In this document: positions 32,348-43,809 of the stretch, piece by piece
How positions within the stretch are numbered: the first letter of the stretch is position 1
How the letters are laid out: the number at the start of each line of letters is the position of its first letter
Assembly: GCA_013146195.2 (NCBI GenBank)
Contig: CM028377.1
Coordinates: 9,648,239-9,712,238, forward strand
Reading direction: 5' to 3'
Source: Codonopsis lanceolata
Taxonomy: Eukaryota > Streptophyta > Magnoliopsida > Asterales > Campanulaceae
DNA length: 64,000 nt
Notes under the pieces: model-generated
Told to the model about the DNA's origin: nothing
Database searches by the model: none
The model's input: only the letters and a program-made list of their open reading frames with translations
Translations under genes and position numbers: made by a program

Positions 32348-33648
32348 ATGATCGAGCACACGGAAACCCCACCGCTGAGATGCACTCAAGTCATTATGGA
32401 CATCGAGCGCGGCCGAAGTCGGATTGATGATTATAAAGATTACATCGAGCAGGAGTTCCTCGCCTCACTGACAACGCCAAAGCCACAAAACGAGCCAAGC
32501 CCGCTGCCGCTACTCTGTGGTGGGGAACTCAGCAAGCTTCATCCAAGGTCAGACCTATGCTTGCGTACTCAAGGCACTCGCATCCAACCGAGGCGGCTCT
32601 GTATGAAGTACATAAAGGGGAAATGAGTGGCCACCCTGGCACAAGAGCTCTAGCAGAGTAGTCCCATGTGGTACTACCGATTACCCTTAGAAGGATGCAA
32701 AAATATGTTCGTGAATGTGACAAATGCTAGAGACACGCGACATACCAAGCCTTCCATCCACAATGCAAACCCCAATCTGTGCCGCGCCCTTTCGACATGG
32801 GGGAATCGATCCGACGCCTCACTCGCTTTCCCTAGCTCAAGGCAAGTACAAATATAAAGTGGTCACCATAGACTACTTCACCAAGTGGATTGAGCGAAGC
32901 CCTTGGCCAAGATCTCGTGAGGCCAACGTAATCAAATTCCGCCCACGATCAAGTATGGTGCCTGCTTGACTCCCTCGAGCAATCATCTCGATCATGGTAC
33001 TCAATTTCTGACAAATTCACCGCCGAATGTGCTCGCTTGGGTGTCAAGCATCAAGTGGCGCCGTCTCAGTAGCTTATCCATGGCAAGGCAGTGTGCCGAG
33101 GCCGGAAATAAGCAAGTACCGCACGCCTCAAAAGAAATCTTGAGGGGCGAAAGCAGAAAATGGGCGAGGAGCTACCATCGGCCTTGCTGGCGTAACCACT
33201 GCTTGGGGGACCAACCTGAGAAACCCCTTTGCGCGCTACATATCTCGGATCGAGGCCATGATTCCTGTGAGAAATGGCCTTGCCTAGCTATCGTGTTTCT
33301 TACACATTACGAAAGCAAAATAACCAACTTGCTCGGGCCATAGACCTAGACCTACTCGAAGAAAGGAGGTTGGATGCACGGCTCAGAATGGTTAACTACA
33401 AACAAAGAGCAAAGGCTCACCATGACAAAAGGGTCCGAGGCAGAGCCTTCTCTATTGGGGACTTAGTACTCAGAAAGATTGAGGCAACAGGTCACCGGGC
33501 AGAATGGGGAAAGCTGTCTCCTAATTGGGAAGGTCCTTTCCGAGTTACTGGGATAATAAGAGAGGGCACTTACACACTCCAAACACCAGAGGGAAAAGAC
33601 CTGAAGCATCCTTGGCATGCAGACCACCTCAAAAAATATTACCCCTAA
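32348..33648 (+). pseudogene. Integrase, decayed (element 2)
   Basis: The zinc-binding part is recognisable but frameshifted (VHKGEMSGHPGTRAL region near 32610-32655). The core start KYKVVTIDYFTKWIE is at 32848-32895. LDHGTQFLTNSP near 32990 and a broken NGQ region follow. The C-terminal domain is open at 33274-33648: LARAIDLDLLEERRLDARL, AKAHHDKRVRGRAFSIGDL, PNWEGPFRVTGI and HPWHADHLKKYYP. Several frame changes rule out activity. Confidence 0.8.
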
Positions 33649-33659
33649 GTCAAGGAAAC

Positions 33660-34500
33660 AAACGGGCAAGACCTCAGTCCTGTTGAGGGTCACTGATCAT
33701 TTATCAATAAAAGGCAAGTTGTTGTCATATCTGTCTATTCAGAATTTTCAAATTGTTCAGTTAATTGTCATCTGCAATTTTCCGGACTTGTTTGGCTGAA
33801 TTATGCTCGCCTGGCGAGCAGACAGGGGCCATGCCCGGTCAACAATCCTCAAATTCCCTAGTATCGATGAACTTATCCTCTCTGTGGGTGAGATGCGGCC
33901 ATGCCCAGGTTCACATACTAGGATGCTCACCCTGGGCGATAGAGGCCATGCCTACAAGATAGCGGCTAACTACCTCGGGTTCCTATAGTGACCGAGCAAC
34001 ACTGTTGACCGTATATCTCCATACCCGGAGGATATACTAGCAACCGCTTCGAGCTACCCACATCGAACAAGGGCCATGCCATGTTGTTGGTCGCCGTTGA
34101 GAGCTGGGCCTTGCCCGCTTGGCAATCTTCTGGAAGCTCGCCCAAGGCGATAGGGGCCCGGCCCATTCAAAGCCTTGGCCAGATCCAAGCAATCATACCC
34201 GGTGTTTGTTCGGGTAACATCTCAATTTAAATAATAAAGCCTGCTTTATTAGTCTTGTTGTTTTTAAGTAATTAAGCCTGAGTTCCTGTACTCGATTGAT
34301 TTTATTTATGCTCGATATGTTTTCTAGAGGGCACCAGTACTTGTATTAACATATGGCAGGTTAAATATGCAAATAAGAAAACAATTATCGAGCAAGCAGC
34401 TAAATTGAAACAAATACAAGGAATATCTGTCAACGAGAAGCGATTTCATTTATGATAATTTAATGTGGAATTACAAGAGGAAAATCAAAAACAGTGGCGC
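33660..34500 (+). other. Non-coding spacer between integrase and antisense ORF
   Basis: Contains repeated GGCCATGCC-type words (33826, 33897, 33948, 34071 and others) in diverged units without a strict period. No ORF that I can support. It corresponds in position to the 42-bp repeats of element 1. Confidence 0.5.
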
Positions 34501-34517
34501 GCAGGCCAGATAAAATT

Positions 34518-37500
34518 CTAAGCTTGTCTAGGAGGAGGAGGAGGGGGAAGCTCTTTGGCGCCAGCTTGATATTGTAGCTCATATTGGATGTTCAGCTCCC
34601 GGCGAGCAGCCTCATCCTCGACCACCTTGGCTTGAGACTCCGCTTCAATCTGCTCGGCCTGTTTCAAAGTTTCGTCCTCAGACTCTAACTCTTCAATCAG
34701 TGAGCAAACATTCACTTCATCCACAGGCGGTGGAACCCAGGGTGCCCTCCCGGCGTCAGCGTCGCCCTTCGCCAATGTAGCCAATTCATCCTTGGTGTAA
34801 GGAACCAGCACGTGGAAGGGGCGAGCAACCTCAGCATAAGGGTCGAGCAGAGCCCATTCTGCCATCGTCTTCATCCCTACTCCAACATGGCCGTCGAGCA
34901 TCCTTAGTATATGATTAGTGCCATGGGCGAAATAGGGAAGAATGGTCGCGTCCACAGCGTTCTCAAAATCCTTGGATTTCTTGTAGCTCTCCACTGCGGA
35001 CTCTTCGGCCTTCTTCAGCTTTTGCACCAGCTCCTCGATGAGTTTCCCATCCTTAACGGCCTGCATCCTGAGGGAACTTCTCTCTGCCTGCAAGAGATCC
35101 CATTGCTTAGTGACCGCGGCCAGAGCGGTCTGCCCTTTCTCCAGCTCGGCTTGGTTCTTCTTCAACTAGCCAACCAGCTCTTTCTTATCAGTAGTCAGAG
35201 TGTTGTTTTCGGCGACCAATTTTAAATTGCACTCAAGCATTTCAGCCTCCTTCTTTTTGGCCGCCTCAGTCTTAGCCTCGAGCTGGTCGGCCAGACGAGC
35301 CACCTGCTCGACCTTTTCCTTCACCAGGCTCTCGTGAGCCTTATGATCGGCCTCCGCTTTCTTGCGAGCCTCCTTCTCTTCGTTGTACCTATCATAGAGA
35401 TTAGTACACGTGGAAGCAATCTGCGAACAGAGGATATGTAATCAGAAACATGAAGCAAACAAAGAAGGAAGAGAAAAACAAATCACTGATAAATACTTTA
35501 CCTCGCTCAGGCAAAGCCCTACATTCCCGACCAGGACATGGCCGGCGGTGTCTCGGTCCAAGGCCAGGCCGTCGTGCATGGCCCTCTCGATGATACCCTT
35601 ACCCACCAAACCTCCAGGGCTCCCACGGGCATGCAGATCAATGCCCCCCAACAAAGGGGCATCCTCGGATATTTCTTTGACCAACGCCCGGGCAGCGTGG
35701 TGGTAGCGGGCATCATGAAGCCAGGCCGCCTCCACGTAGCTTCCCCGCTTTGAGGGGGGCGATAGAAATGGGGTCAGGGCTTGAGCCCCGGCGGCGAACT
35801 TCCCGGACTGGAGGAGGGCTGAGGCTTTTCTTCCTCTTGCCCTTTGCTTTGGCATCCTTGGCAGCGGGCACCACAGGGATGTTGGCAGCAGGCGACCCGG
35901 CGGCGTCATCGGCAATAACTACGACAGTCTCTTTTTGCCCAGCCTCTTTCTGGGTGGTAGCAGCAATCTTAGGCGCCACAACCTTCTTGGCCGGACTTGC
36001 GGCCCTGCCCAAGTCCGGGGTTTTCTTGGCTGGTGGGCAGAACGGCACCTTGGGCAAGTCTACGGGTTTGTTGACCTTCAAGTCGGCTGCTCGCTGGTCA
36101 GCCTCTTTCTTCCGCTGCCTCAAGACTGCCAAGTTCTTCATTCCTGAGGCGAGGCAAAATAAAACGTGATTAAAATGAGCTCGAAAAAGAGATGAGCAAA
36201 ACAGAGGAAATATTGATGACTAGCAGGCAACCATCATGATCTTCATAATCCGGCCGGCAGTCGACACCCGGCCCTAGCCATTGACACTCGACACATTCGT
36301 GTTTAAACATTTTGCCGTGGCAGTCGCCCCAATATGGATGAGGGCTCTCGGGCACATGGATCAGGAGGGGTTCCACCTCGGGGACCTCTGCCCGCATCAC
36401 CTCGGCCAAACACAAATGGCGCGGATTACAGACCAGTTCCTTCCAGTCAAGAAGAAATTGTTGGCCAACGCGTTTCTCATTCTCCTCTATCACGCCTACG
36501 GCGGCTTTCTTATGCACTAATCGGGCGATCTCTCGAGGAAATCTTGTTTGGAGGCCTTGGGGATTTTAATTTCGTTAGTTGCCGTGGGCATAAACGGCCA
36601 GCCGACCCGGGATTCAATAAACAGGACCCTCCTGTCCCAAGACTCCACCTTCCCAGGAACCTCGGACAACAGCCTCAAAAAATTGGAGTTCGCCCTCACT
36701 TCGATCCTCCCTCCCGTGCTCGGGGCAAAGATAAATAACTTCCGGAGCAAATACATGTCCGGCTCAAACCCCAGCAGCCTGCTCGCCACCGTGAAAGCTG
36801 TGATAACACGGATAGTATTTAGCATCAAATAACAAGGGACGGCCTTGGTCTCGTATAAGAAGTCCACCAAGAAGGGCTCGAGCGGGAGACGTAATCCAAC
36901 GCGGAAAAAATCGGCGAAGAATAAGAGTTCGTTCCCCTGCTCGCGTGAAAGGTTGATCCTGGCAGGTACATCCATTTTGCTTGCCCGATAATAGGCGGGA
37001 TCAACACCGAGGGACGCGAGCCACGCCGTCACCTTGTCCACCGTGTCTAGAGTGGCCCAGTGAGCAGCGTATCGGCTTTCATCTGCATTGACATACCAGT
37101 CGGGCTCTTCCTCTTCTTCTTCTTCTTCCTCGACTACTTCATCAATAGGGACCTCTACTTGAGAACCTCCTACCAAAGCGAAGCAGCGAGCAATTGGAGC
37201 GTTATCCTGGTCATCTATTTCCCTCTCAGGAGTGGCTTCCACCTGAGAGTGGCCAGTTTTCTTAAAACGTCGGGCAAGCGGCATGTCATCTACCTCATCG
37301 GCATCTAAAGCCTCTTTGGCAATCTCTACTCGCTCGGTCCTTACTCGCCCAGCCAAATCTTCAACAGGGGCTGCCTGCTAGTCGAGGCCTTGCCCGACAA
37401 TAAGGCCACCGGTCACGCTATCCTCTCCAGACTCTTCCTCGCTAGAGGAGTCAATTACATCTACCATGGGGGCAATCACACACCTCTGAACCGTGGGCCC

Positions 37501-37623
37501 GGGCATGGATCTGGCTCCCTCGTCGCACTCGGTGCCAATGGAGGGGGACTTCTCGCTGCTCAGTGAGTCATTCTTCTCGCCATAGCTGAAGGCCTCGCGG
37601 TCGTTGTCGGACATATCAGACAT
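34518..37623 (-). CDS. Antisense ORF (aORF) of Retand-like element 2
   Basis: Unknown function. Start MSDMSDNDREAF at 37623, an acidic Ser/Glu-rich part, then one TAG near 37378. The frame then continues open (37356-36517) with an E-rich run, DWYVNADESRYAAHW, FFADFFRVGLRLPLEPFLVD, GFEPDMYLLRKLF and FIESRVGWPFMP. The next block (36517-36237) ends in a Cys motif HECVECQWLGPGVDC and a likely intron, donor near 36237, acceptor near 36143. Then come VLRQRKKEADQRAADL, LPKVPFCPP, a Lys/Ala/Pro-rich linker, and a long charged coiled coil (to 34518). Block order matches the minus-strand gene of element 1. Start chosen for its match in both. One stop means it may not be functional. Confidence 0.65.
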
Positions 37624-38120
37624 CTACAAAGAGATCGAGGAAGACGGCAATCAATATCCTGACCAGGTAACTAGCAAAGAAAAAGGGAACGAAATCCTAA
37701 GTCTAGGTCAGTACAAGGGGTCCTACCCGCCAAGCGAGCAAGACCACGGGTTCTATTCCTCGATCTCTACCTAAGGGTGGTCTTACCCTCTTAAACCCTA
37801 ACAGAGACGTAAGGAGATGAAGAGAGAGAATAAAAATCATCCCTAAACACAGAAAAACCAGAAACATCAAAAACAGATAAAAGGGCTCAGAGAGCTTACC
37901 GTTGGTTTCGATGAGGGATGTCTTCTGTAAATAACTTAAAGGAGGAAACGACTCTTCCAAAGCGAGAAACACCTGGAACAAAAGGGCGGCGGGGTTTGGT
38001 TGAATGTAGTCACCGGAGTCCTGAAAGCTTCAAAAATTGGCAATGGAAGCTCACCAAGATTTTCTCTCTCTAGAAAACAAATTTGAAAACGATAAAAGAG
38101 AGAAGAGGAAGTAGGGTGTG

Positions 38121-38130
38121 CCTTTTATAG
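38121..38130 (-). promoter_or_regulatory. TATA box for the antisense ORF (element 2)
   Basis: CTATAAAAGG on the minus strand, about 500 bases upstream of the ATG at 37623. The equivalent motif is at 19977-19971 in element 1. The likely 5' UTR between them contains TCTCTCTCTAG-type pyrimidine tracts. Confidence 0.5.
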
Positions 38131-38489
38131 GCTGGCCTCTGAACAGTTTTGGGGGGAAAGCTCGGAGCCCGAAACGGCGCTTGGAGTCGGCGGCCCATCA
38201 TCACAAAGCATTAAATGCGGCCTTTCGTATTTCGCGCCCCATCAAATCACCTCTACTGCTGACGGCTCACGCTCCTTCGCCCACGCGCCTAACGCGCTCT
38301 CGGCAATAAGCTTCCTTGATACGCTTCAGATGCACTCCGCTAAATTTCCATCACCCTCTGCACATTTGACTTCCAAAGTCTGTTTCCACCTGGTGAAAAT
38401 TCACAAGTGTTGAAGCCCGCGCGAGTACCAGACTTAAACGCACCCCGCTCCGAGCATGAATGCCCGCCAGACAGGGAGCTAGGGGCCAC

Positions 38490-39282
38490 TGATATACCCG
38501 GCCCAACCCGGGTCACGAGCAAGGCACGAGTTATCCTCACGTGCCGGTCACGAGCGCAATACATATGGGGGCCACAGGCCCAACGAGCAAAGTCATAGAA
38601 GCATCAAGCAGCGGACAGTGAGATTCCCGTTCAGACCTAGCCGGGCATAGGCCTTGCCTGTCCGACCAGGGGCCATGCCCGGACATCACACGTTTAGCAG
38701 AGAAACCCGATTCATCTCGTCCAAACCCGGTCGAGTGTTGGCCTTGCCCACCCGACCAGGGGCCGTCCCTTGGACCTACAATATGTTCAAGAGCAATGCA
38801 AATAAAACAGCCGGGCAGAGCCCTGCTCGCCCGGGCACACATCAACTGGGAAGCACCGATGGCTTGCTCTCCACGACAAGCCAAAATTTTCCATGTATAG
38901 GCAGAACACTTGCCTTATTTGCTCCTACATCTATGCGGCCAGCCACCTATCACGCCTAGAATCAAGGGATTATCCCCTTGATTGATTGGGTAACTATGGA
39001 AACTGAATCCTAGACGGATTCAATCACCTTGAAGGCCTACAAATACCTCTCCATCATCATTAACAAGGTATACACACACTTTCTTGAGCCTCGATACTCT
39101 GTCGATTTTCTTTCAAGATTATACACGAGACTTACTCTCACGCCGAAGGGGTTTCGCGAGGCCCTGCCTTGCATTTCCACTCAGGTGTTCTTATGTTCTT
39201 AACAGGCTCAAAGAAGGTGATCTCGAAGCTCAGATATCCTACCCAACTCAAGGACGGCCCAAGCTATGATTTTGCCACATCA
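38490..39282 (+). repeat. 3' LTR of Retand-like element 2
   Basis: 793 bases, preceded by GGGAGCTAGGGGCCAC. It differs from the 5' LTR by a few substitutions and short insertions, mainly at 38628-38720. Confidence 0.9.
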
Positions 39283-39424
39283 CATACATTTAACTTTATA
39301 TTAATGCTCTAAATCGTAATTAAAAGTTCAATAACAAATAGTACAGTCAATATCGTAATGTAACGTCAATTGTTGACTTGCTTCAGTTCGTGAAGCTCGG
39401 CTCATTGCATTACATATTTACATA

Positions 39425-39610
39425 TAGGGCTGGCAATTGTGTGTGTTGTGTTTGGTATGAATCGGGTCAAAACGGGTCGTAACTCATCATAACGTAAAAA
39501 TAAAATAGGTCAAAATGGATACCGGGGTCCAACTCGCTTTAACCTGACCCAAGTAGACCCGTTAATTTTTTTGACTCGAAATGGGTAACCCGTTTTGTCG
39601 CAAAAAAAAT
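39425..39610. mobile_element. hAT-type end remnant
   Basis: TAGGGCTGGCAATT at 39425 is followed by CGGGTC/GACCCG words (CGGGTCAAAACGGGTC, CCTGACCCAAGTAGACCCG). This is the layout of plant hAT-type ends. No matching right end or 8-base duplication was found, so only one end seems left. Confidence 0.4.
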
Positions 39611-39676
39611 AACGGATTTTGGGTTTTAATTGTTAGACCTAATTACATATATTGTTACAAAAACTAAGGATAAAAT

Positions 39677-40460
39677 TCTGGTCAGTCTTTTTTTCAAAGT
39701 TTGTAACCTCAAAAGTTTACCTTTCTTTTTTTTAATCGCAAAAGACCACTTTTCGAAATATTGTTCTGAAAATGTCATCGTCACCTTCAACAGCTCTGAC
39801 AAACCCATTGGATTCGAAAATCATTATTGTTGCGGAAGGTAAACAGTTTTTTTGATTTATGAATAACGAAACTGTAATGGATCTATGCTGTGTTAGGATT
39901 TTTCAGTAGAGACGAAGGTGGAGGAAGAGGAAGAAGAAGGCTTACGACGGAGGAGATACAAGGTGGAGGATGTGATCTTGTTCTTTATGATTTTTTATCG
40001 CAGTGCAAAAATATCAGATTAATGTATCGCGTTGCAAACATTGATGTATCGCGGTTAAAACATTGATGTATCGCACTTCAAACATTGATGTATCGTGGTG
40101 CAAAAATAGACTAGACAATTAAACTGATGAATCGTGGTTCAAATATTAATGTATCGCAGTGCAAAAATAGACTGGGCAATTAAACTGATAAATTGTGATG
40201 CAAAATTAATGCAATAAAATTGATGTATCGCGGTTCAATAATCAATGTACCCAATAAAACAGATGAATCGTGGTTCAAACATTAATGTATCGCGGTGCAA
40301 AAATAGACTAGGCAATTAAATTGATGAATCACAGTGCAAATATTAATGCAATAAAATTGATGCACTGCGATTCATTTTCATAGCGCGTCTCATGCCCATT
40401 AAGGGTATCGTAGTCTTTTTTTCCCCCAAAAATGTCATTTTTCGATTTGAAAAAAAAACG
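39677..40460. repeat. AT-rich repeat, type I, copy A
   Basis: Starts GGTCAGTCTTTTTTTCAAAG, with TTTTTAATCGCAAAAGACCA, CCTTCAACAGCT, GACGAAGGTGGAGGAAGAGG and GCTTACGACGGAGGAGA. Then comes a run of short units around ATTGATGTATCGCGGTTCAA (40020-40370), and it ends near AAAAATGTCATTTTTCGAT. The two ends pair imperfectly. Related copies are at 42838-43530 and 43810-44440. No ORF of note. Confidence 0.6.
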
Positions 40461-40494
40461 GTACTGGACCGAATAAAAACTTGTGTGATAATCA

Positions 40495-41740
40495 GGTTGG
40501 GCCCCTATCATGATATTATAACCGAAAAGGTTTTATATTTGTTTTCAACCGCTAAAGTACACTTTTAGGTGAAAATGACGAAGATACCTTTAATGAAGGA
40601 AAGATGCGCACACAAAGTCATTTTCCCAATTTGGGCGTCGATCAAAAAAAAATTGTGCATCCTTCAAAAAATTTGGGCGTCGCTTAAAAGCCACAGCCCA
40701 AATTTAAGCATCGCAATATAAAAATTGGGCTTCACAATTAAAAAATTAGGCATCGTAATGCATTTAGGCTTCGCAATACAAAAAACAGCTGCCCAAATTT
40801 TGGGAATCGGTGCACAAAAGAAAGAAGTGAGTGGGAACCAGTGAATTATACTATGATTGATGGTGATTGATGGGTTTTCTCTTTCCATCCATGGGCCTTT
40901 TCTTTACTTCGTCACTTTTCTTTCCTTTCATTCATTCTCTCTCCCCACTTTTCTTTCCTTTCATTCATCTCCCCCACGTTGGTCAATGTCTTTGCAGCCT
41001 CTCCTTCCATCATCCTTCTTTCTTCGTTCTCCCGCCCTTTGAACGCTGCACTTGTCGAGTCCAAGAAGCTCACATGCCCAGTCCCCCCCCCCTCTCTCTC
41101 TCTCTCTCTCTTCGTCTTTCTAACTTCGATTTTGGTAACGTGAGACATCTATTTTGGATTCCAAATCAAGAAGTGGGTATGTTGCATCGTTTCAAATCGA
41201 TGCATTGGTTTTTCAAATTGCTTCGCAATTTAGGCGTCGTAAGCTCCGCGTGCCGCAATTTAGACATCGTTGCCTTTGATGTTGGCGTCGGTTGTTGTGA
41301 TTCCTGCATCAGATCCCTTATTTATAGGATGATGGCAACGATGTGTACATCGGTGGCAAGTGTTTGTGGTGCATGCTAATTCAAGGACTTCAACTATCTT
41401 TCCTTTTTTGTACTTGTGATGTTTTGAGTGTACAACCATTTTGTATTGTAATTTTCTTTACAAAGTTATAGTAAATGAATAAAAGAATGGACAAGTTCAT
41501 TTATTACCGGCCCACATGGTGTTTAGAATTTATGCATTCATACATACTGTTGAAACTAATGACTTTGGTGATGGAAGTTGTTAATCTGCTTGGTTCGATC
41601 TAAGAAAAAATAATGAAGAAAGGAAGGAAAGGTATATATTTGTGTGTGTTTATCTCTCTGACATACGGAAGGTCATTTAAGAAAGAAAAACAGAAAAATA
41701 GACTTTTTCGGTTAAATAAAAAAAATAGGGGAGTAGAGCG
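40495..41740. repeat. AT-rich repeat, type II, copy A
   Basis: Begins GATAATCAGGTTGGGCCCC then ATGATATTATAACCGAAAA, AAAGTACACTTTTAGG and CACAAAGTC, all shared with 41757 onward. It then has many degenerate TTGGGCGTCG..AAAA words (40614-40810). A (CT)n run lies at about 41090-41110. The open frames here look like translations of low-complexity DNA and not genes. Confidence 0.55.
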
Positions 41741-41756
41741 GTTACAATTTTATAAG

Positions 41757-42790
41757 GGTGATAACTGGGCCAGTCCCCTTTCGTGATATTATAACCGAAA
41801 AAATCATCTATATTTGTTTTCAATCACTAAAGTACACTTTTAGGAAGAAAATAATGAAAATACCCTTAATAAAGGGAAAACCCGTACACAAAGTCGTTGT
41901 CCCAATTTGTGCGTCGAAAAAAAAAATTGGGCATCGCTCAAAAAAATTGGGGTGTCGATAAAAAAAATTAGGCGTCGTTCAAAAATTTTGGGGTGTCAGT
42001 AAAAAAAATTGGGCGTCGCTGTGCAAAATCCACTGACCAAAAAGTGGGCCTCGCTCAAAATTTGAGCATCGTTTTGTCTTTAATGCCGAGAAAAATTTTT
42101 GGCATCACTATGCAAAAGCCACTTACCAAAATTTGTGGCTTCGATTAACACTTACAGATTGCGTCGTTGGATTCGATTGTTTTGTCGTTGGCTTCAAATG
42201 TTACGTCATTGGATTCGAATGTTGCGTCGTTGGCTCCGATTGTTGCGTCGTTGGTTTCGATTGTCTTTAATGCCAAGAAATATGCATCGTACCTCTTTCT
42301 TTTTTATAACTTTTCTCATCCTTTCTCGCACCTCTCTACAATTCTCTCTCTTCCCTTCCATACAAGTTGACTCAACTTCAAATATTGAGCAGATCATACT
42401 TCATGTAACGGAATGCAAAAGTTATTTTAATTGAAATAAGAAAGAAAAATATTGGAACTCAACCCCTACTCCGTGAGAATTTCCAGAACCTCGATCGAAC
42501 CAAGGAAAATAAAAAAGAGTCTGATCCACTTTAATGATCCATGTGTGTCAGAATGAAAAAAGGTCAAATCCCTCGTAGAGAAAAAAGGGAAAGTGTCGGG
42601 GTTACTTTTATAGCAATTTCTCTTTCGCTCTACTCTACATGAAATTGGCACCCATTTGAAGTACAACAGAAAGCGTGGAAAAAGGCTATAGAAATGGGAA
42701 GGAGACGGAGGAAGGGATATTTTTGGAACATAATTTTCAAAAAACACTTTACCGATTGGGAAAAGAAAGAAGGTAGTGGAGTGGTTACAA
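41757..42790. repeat. AT-rich repeat, type II, copy B
   Basis: Begins GGTGATAACTGGGCCAGTCC with ATGATATTATAACCG-like wording and AAAGTACACTTTTAGG. It continues with GGGCGTCG words (41900-42080) and a 21-bp tandem repeat (42163-42267). Its right border resembles the border of copy A (GAGCGGTTACAATTTTATAA at 41735; GAGTGGTTACAAATTTATAA at 42779). Confidence 0.55.
42163..42267 (+). repeat. 21-bp tandem repeat, five units
   Basis: GTCGTTGGNTTCGATTGTTGC-like units begin at 42163, 42184, 42205, 42226 and 42247, with an exact 21-base period and moderate divergence. Because 21 is a multiple of three, frames across it give a 7-residue repeat (for example LRRWIRL). I see this as a by-product and not as evidence of a protein. 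Confidence 0.9.
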
Positions 42791-42837
42791 ATTTATAAAA
42801 ATGTATCGACCCGCAATTATTTCTAAAAAGAGAAAAT

Positions 42838-43530
42838 TTCTGACCGATCCTTTTTTTAAAGTTTCTCTAACCCCAAAAGTCCATCGTTTTTTTCAATCGC
42901 AAAAGACCATTTTTTTCAAAATATTGTTCCAAAAATGTCACCGTCTTTTTCAACAGCTCCGGCAATACACTTTGGATTCGAAAATCACGATTGTTCATAA
43001 TGAAACGGGGACGAAGGCGAAGAAAGAGGAGAAAGTAGGTGGCTTACGACGGAGGAGATGGAAGAAGCAGGTGGAGGACGTGGTCTGGTTCTTTATAATT
43101 TTGTATTGCAGTTCAAAAATTAATGTACTAAAATTGATGAATCGCGGTTCAAAAATAGACTAGCAATTATACTATTGAACAGCGATGTAAAAATTAATGT
43201 ACTAAAATTGATGAATCGCAGTTCAAAAATAGACTACCAATTACACTATTGAACCGCGGTGCAAAAATCAAAACACTAAAATTGATTAATCGCGATACAA
43301 AAATAGACTAGCAGTTACAATATTGAACCGCGGTGCAAAATTAATGAATCGCGATTCAAAAATAGACTAGCAGTTATATTATTAAACCGTGGTGCAAAAA
43401 ATAATGTGATAAAATTAATGAATCGCGGTACAAAAATAATTACCTTTGTAGCACGCCTACGGTTTATTAAAGGTATCGTAGTTATTTTACCACCAAAAAT
43501 GACTTTTTTCGATTGAAAATAAAAAAGATG
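42838..43530. repeat. AT-rich repeat, type I, copy B
   Basis: Same order as copy A: CTGACCGATCC, CAATCGCAAAAGACCA, AACAGCTCC, GACGAAGGCGAAGAAAGAGG, GCTTACGACGGAGGAGA, then TTGATGAATCGCGGTTCAAA units (43105-43435) and AAAAATGACTTTTTTCGAT. Confidence 0.6.
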
Positions 43531-43809
43531 TACTTTAGTGATTAAAAATTTCAAAAAATAAACTAATCCACAATTTTTTTCTTATAAAAAACTTTGAAAA
43601 ATAGATCGACCCGTAATTTTTCCAAAAACAAAAGAATCTTCTTGAACGGAAGTTTAGACTTTAGACACATCCGAAAAAGGCCTTTAAAAATCCCCCCGAC
43701 CCCGGCGGTTTATAATAGTGATAGCTAACATCTTTCAATATATTGCAATCTTATGCATTCATTTGTCAAGATATACCTTCCTTGGTTTTCTAAAAATAGG
43801 AGAAATTGT

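Larger units (their letters stand above)
30673..39282 (+). mobile_element. Retand-like (Tat lineage) Gypsy element 2, internally deleted
   Basis: LTRs 30673-31452 and 38490-39282 both start TGATATACCCGGCCC and end GCCACATCA. Target duplication CATAC is exact (30668-30672 and 39283-39287). The LTRs look nearly identical apart from a few short differences, so insertion was recent. Gag, protease and most of RT are missing: the RT-linked RNase H begins within about 35 bases of the LTR. It keeps the additional RNase H, a decayed integrase, a large antisense ORF and a purine tract (ending GGGGCCAC). It could only move with proteins supplied by a relative. Confidence 0.92.

Noticed and set aside
35750..36169. 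Plus-strand frames opposite the antisense ORF (also 36281-36738)
   Set aside because: They mirror the codon structure of the minus-strand gene, whose blocks are conserved in the other element. No domain seen.
40867..41379. 170-codon plus-strand frame in type II repeat
   Set aside because: Ser/Phe-rich translation of pyrimidine-rich DNA with a (CT)n run. No motif, and the sister copy does not keep it.
42099..42434. 111-codon Arg/Trp/Leu repeat frame
   Set aside because: It is the translation of the 21-bp DNA repeat. No other support for a protein.
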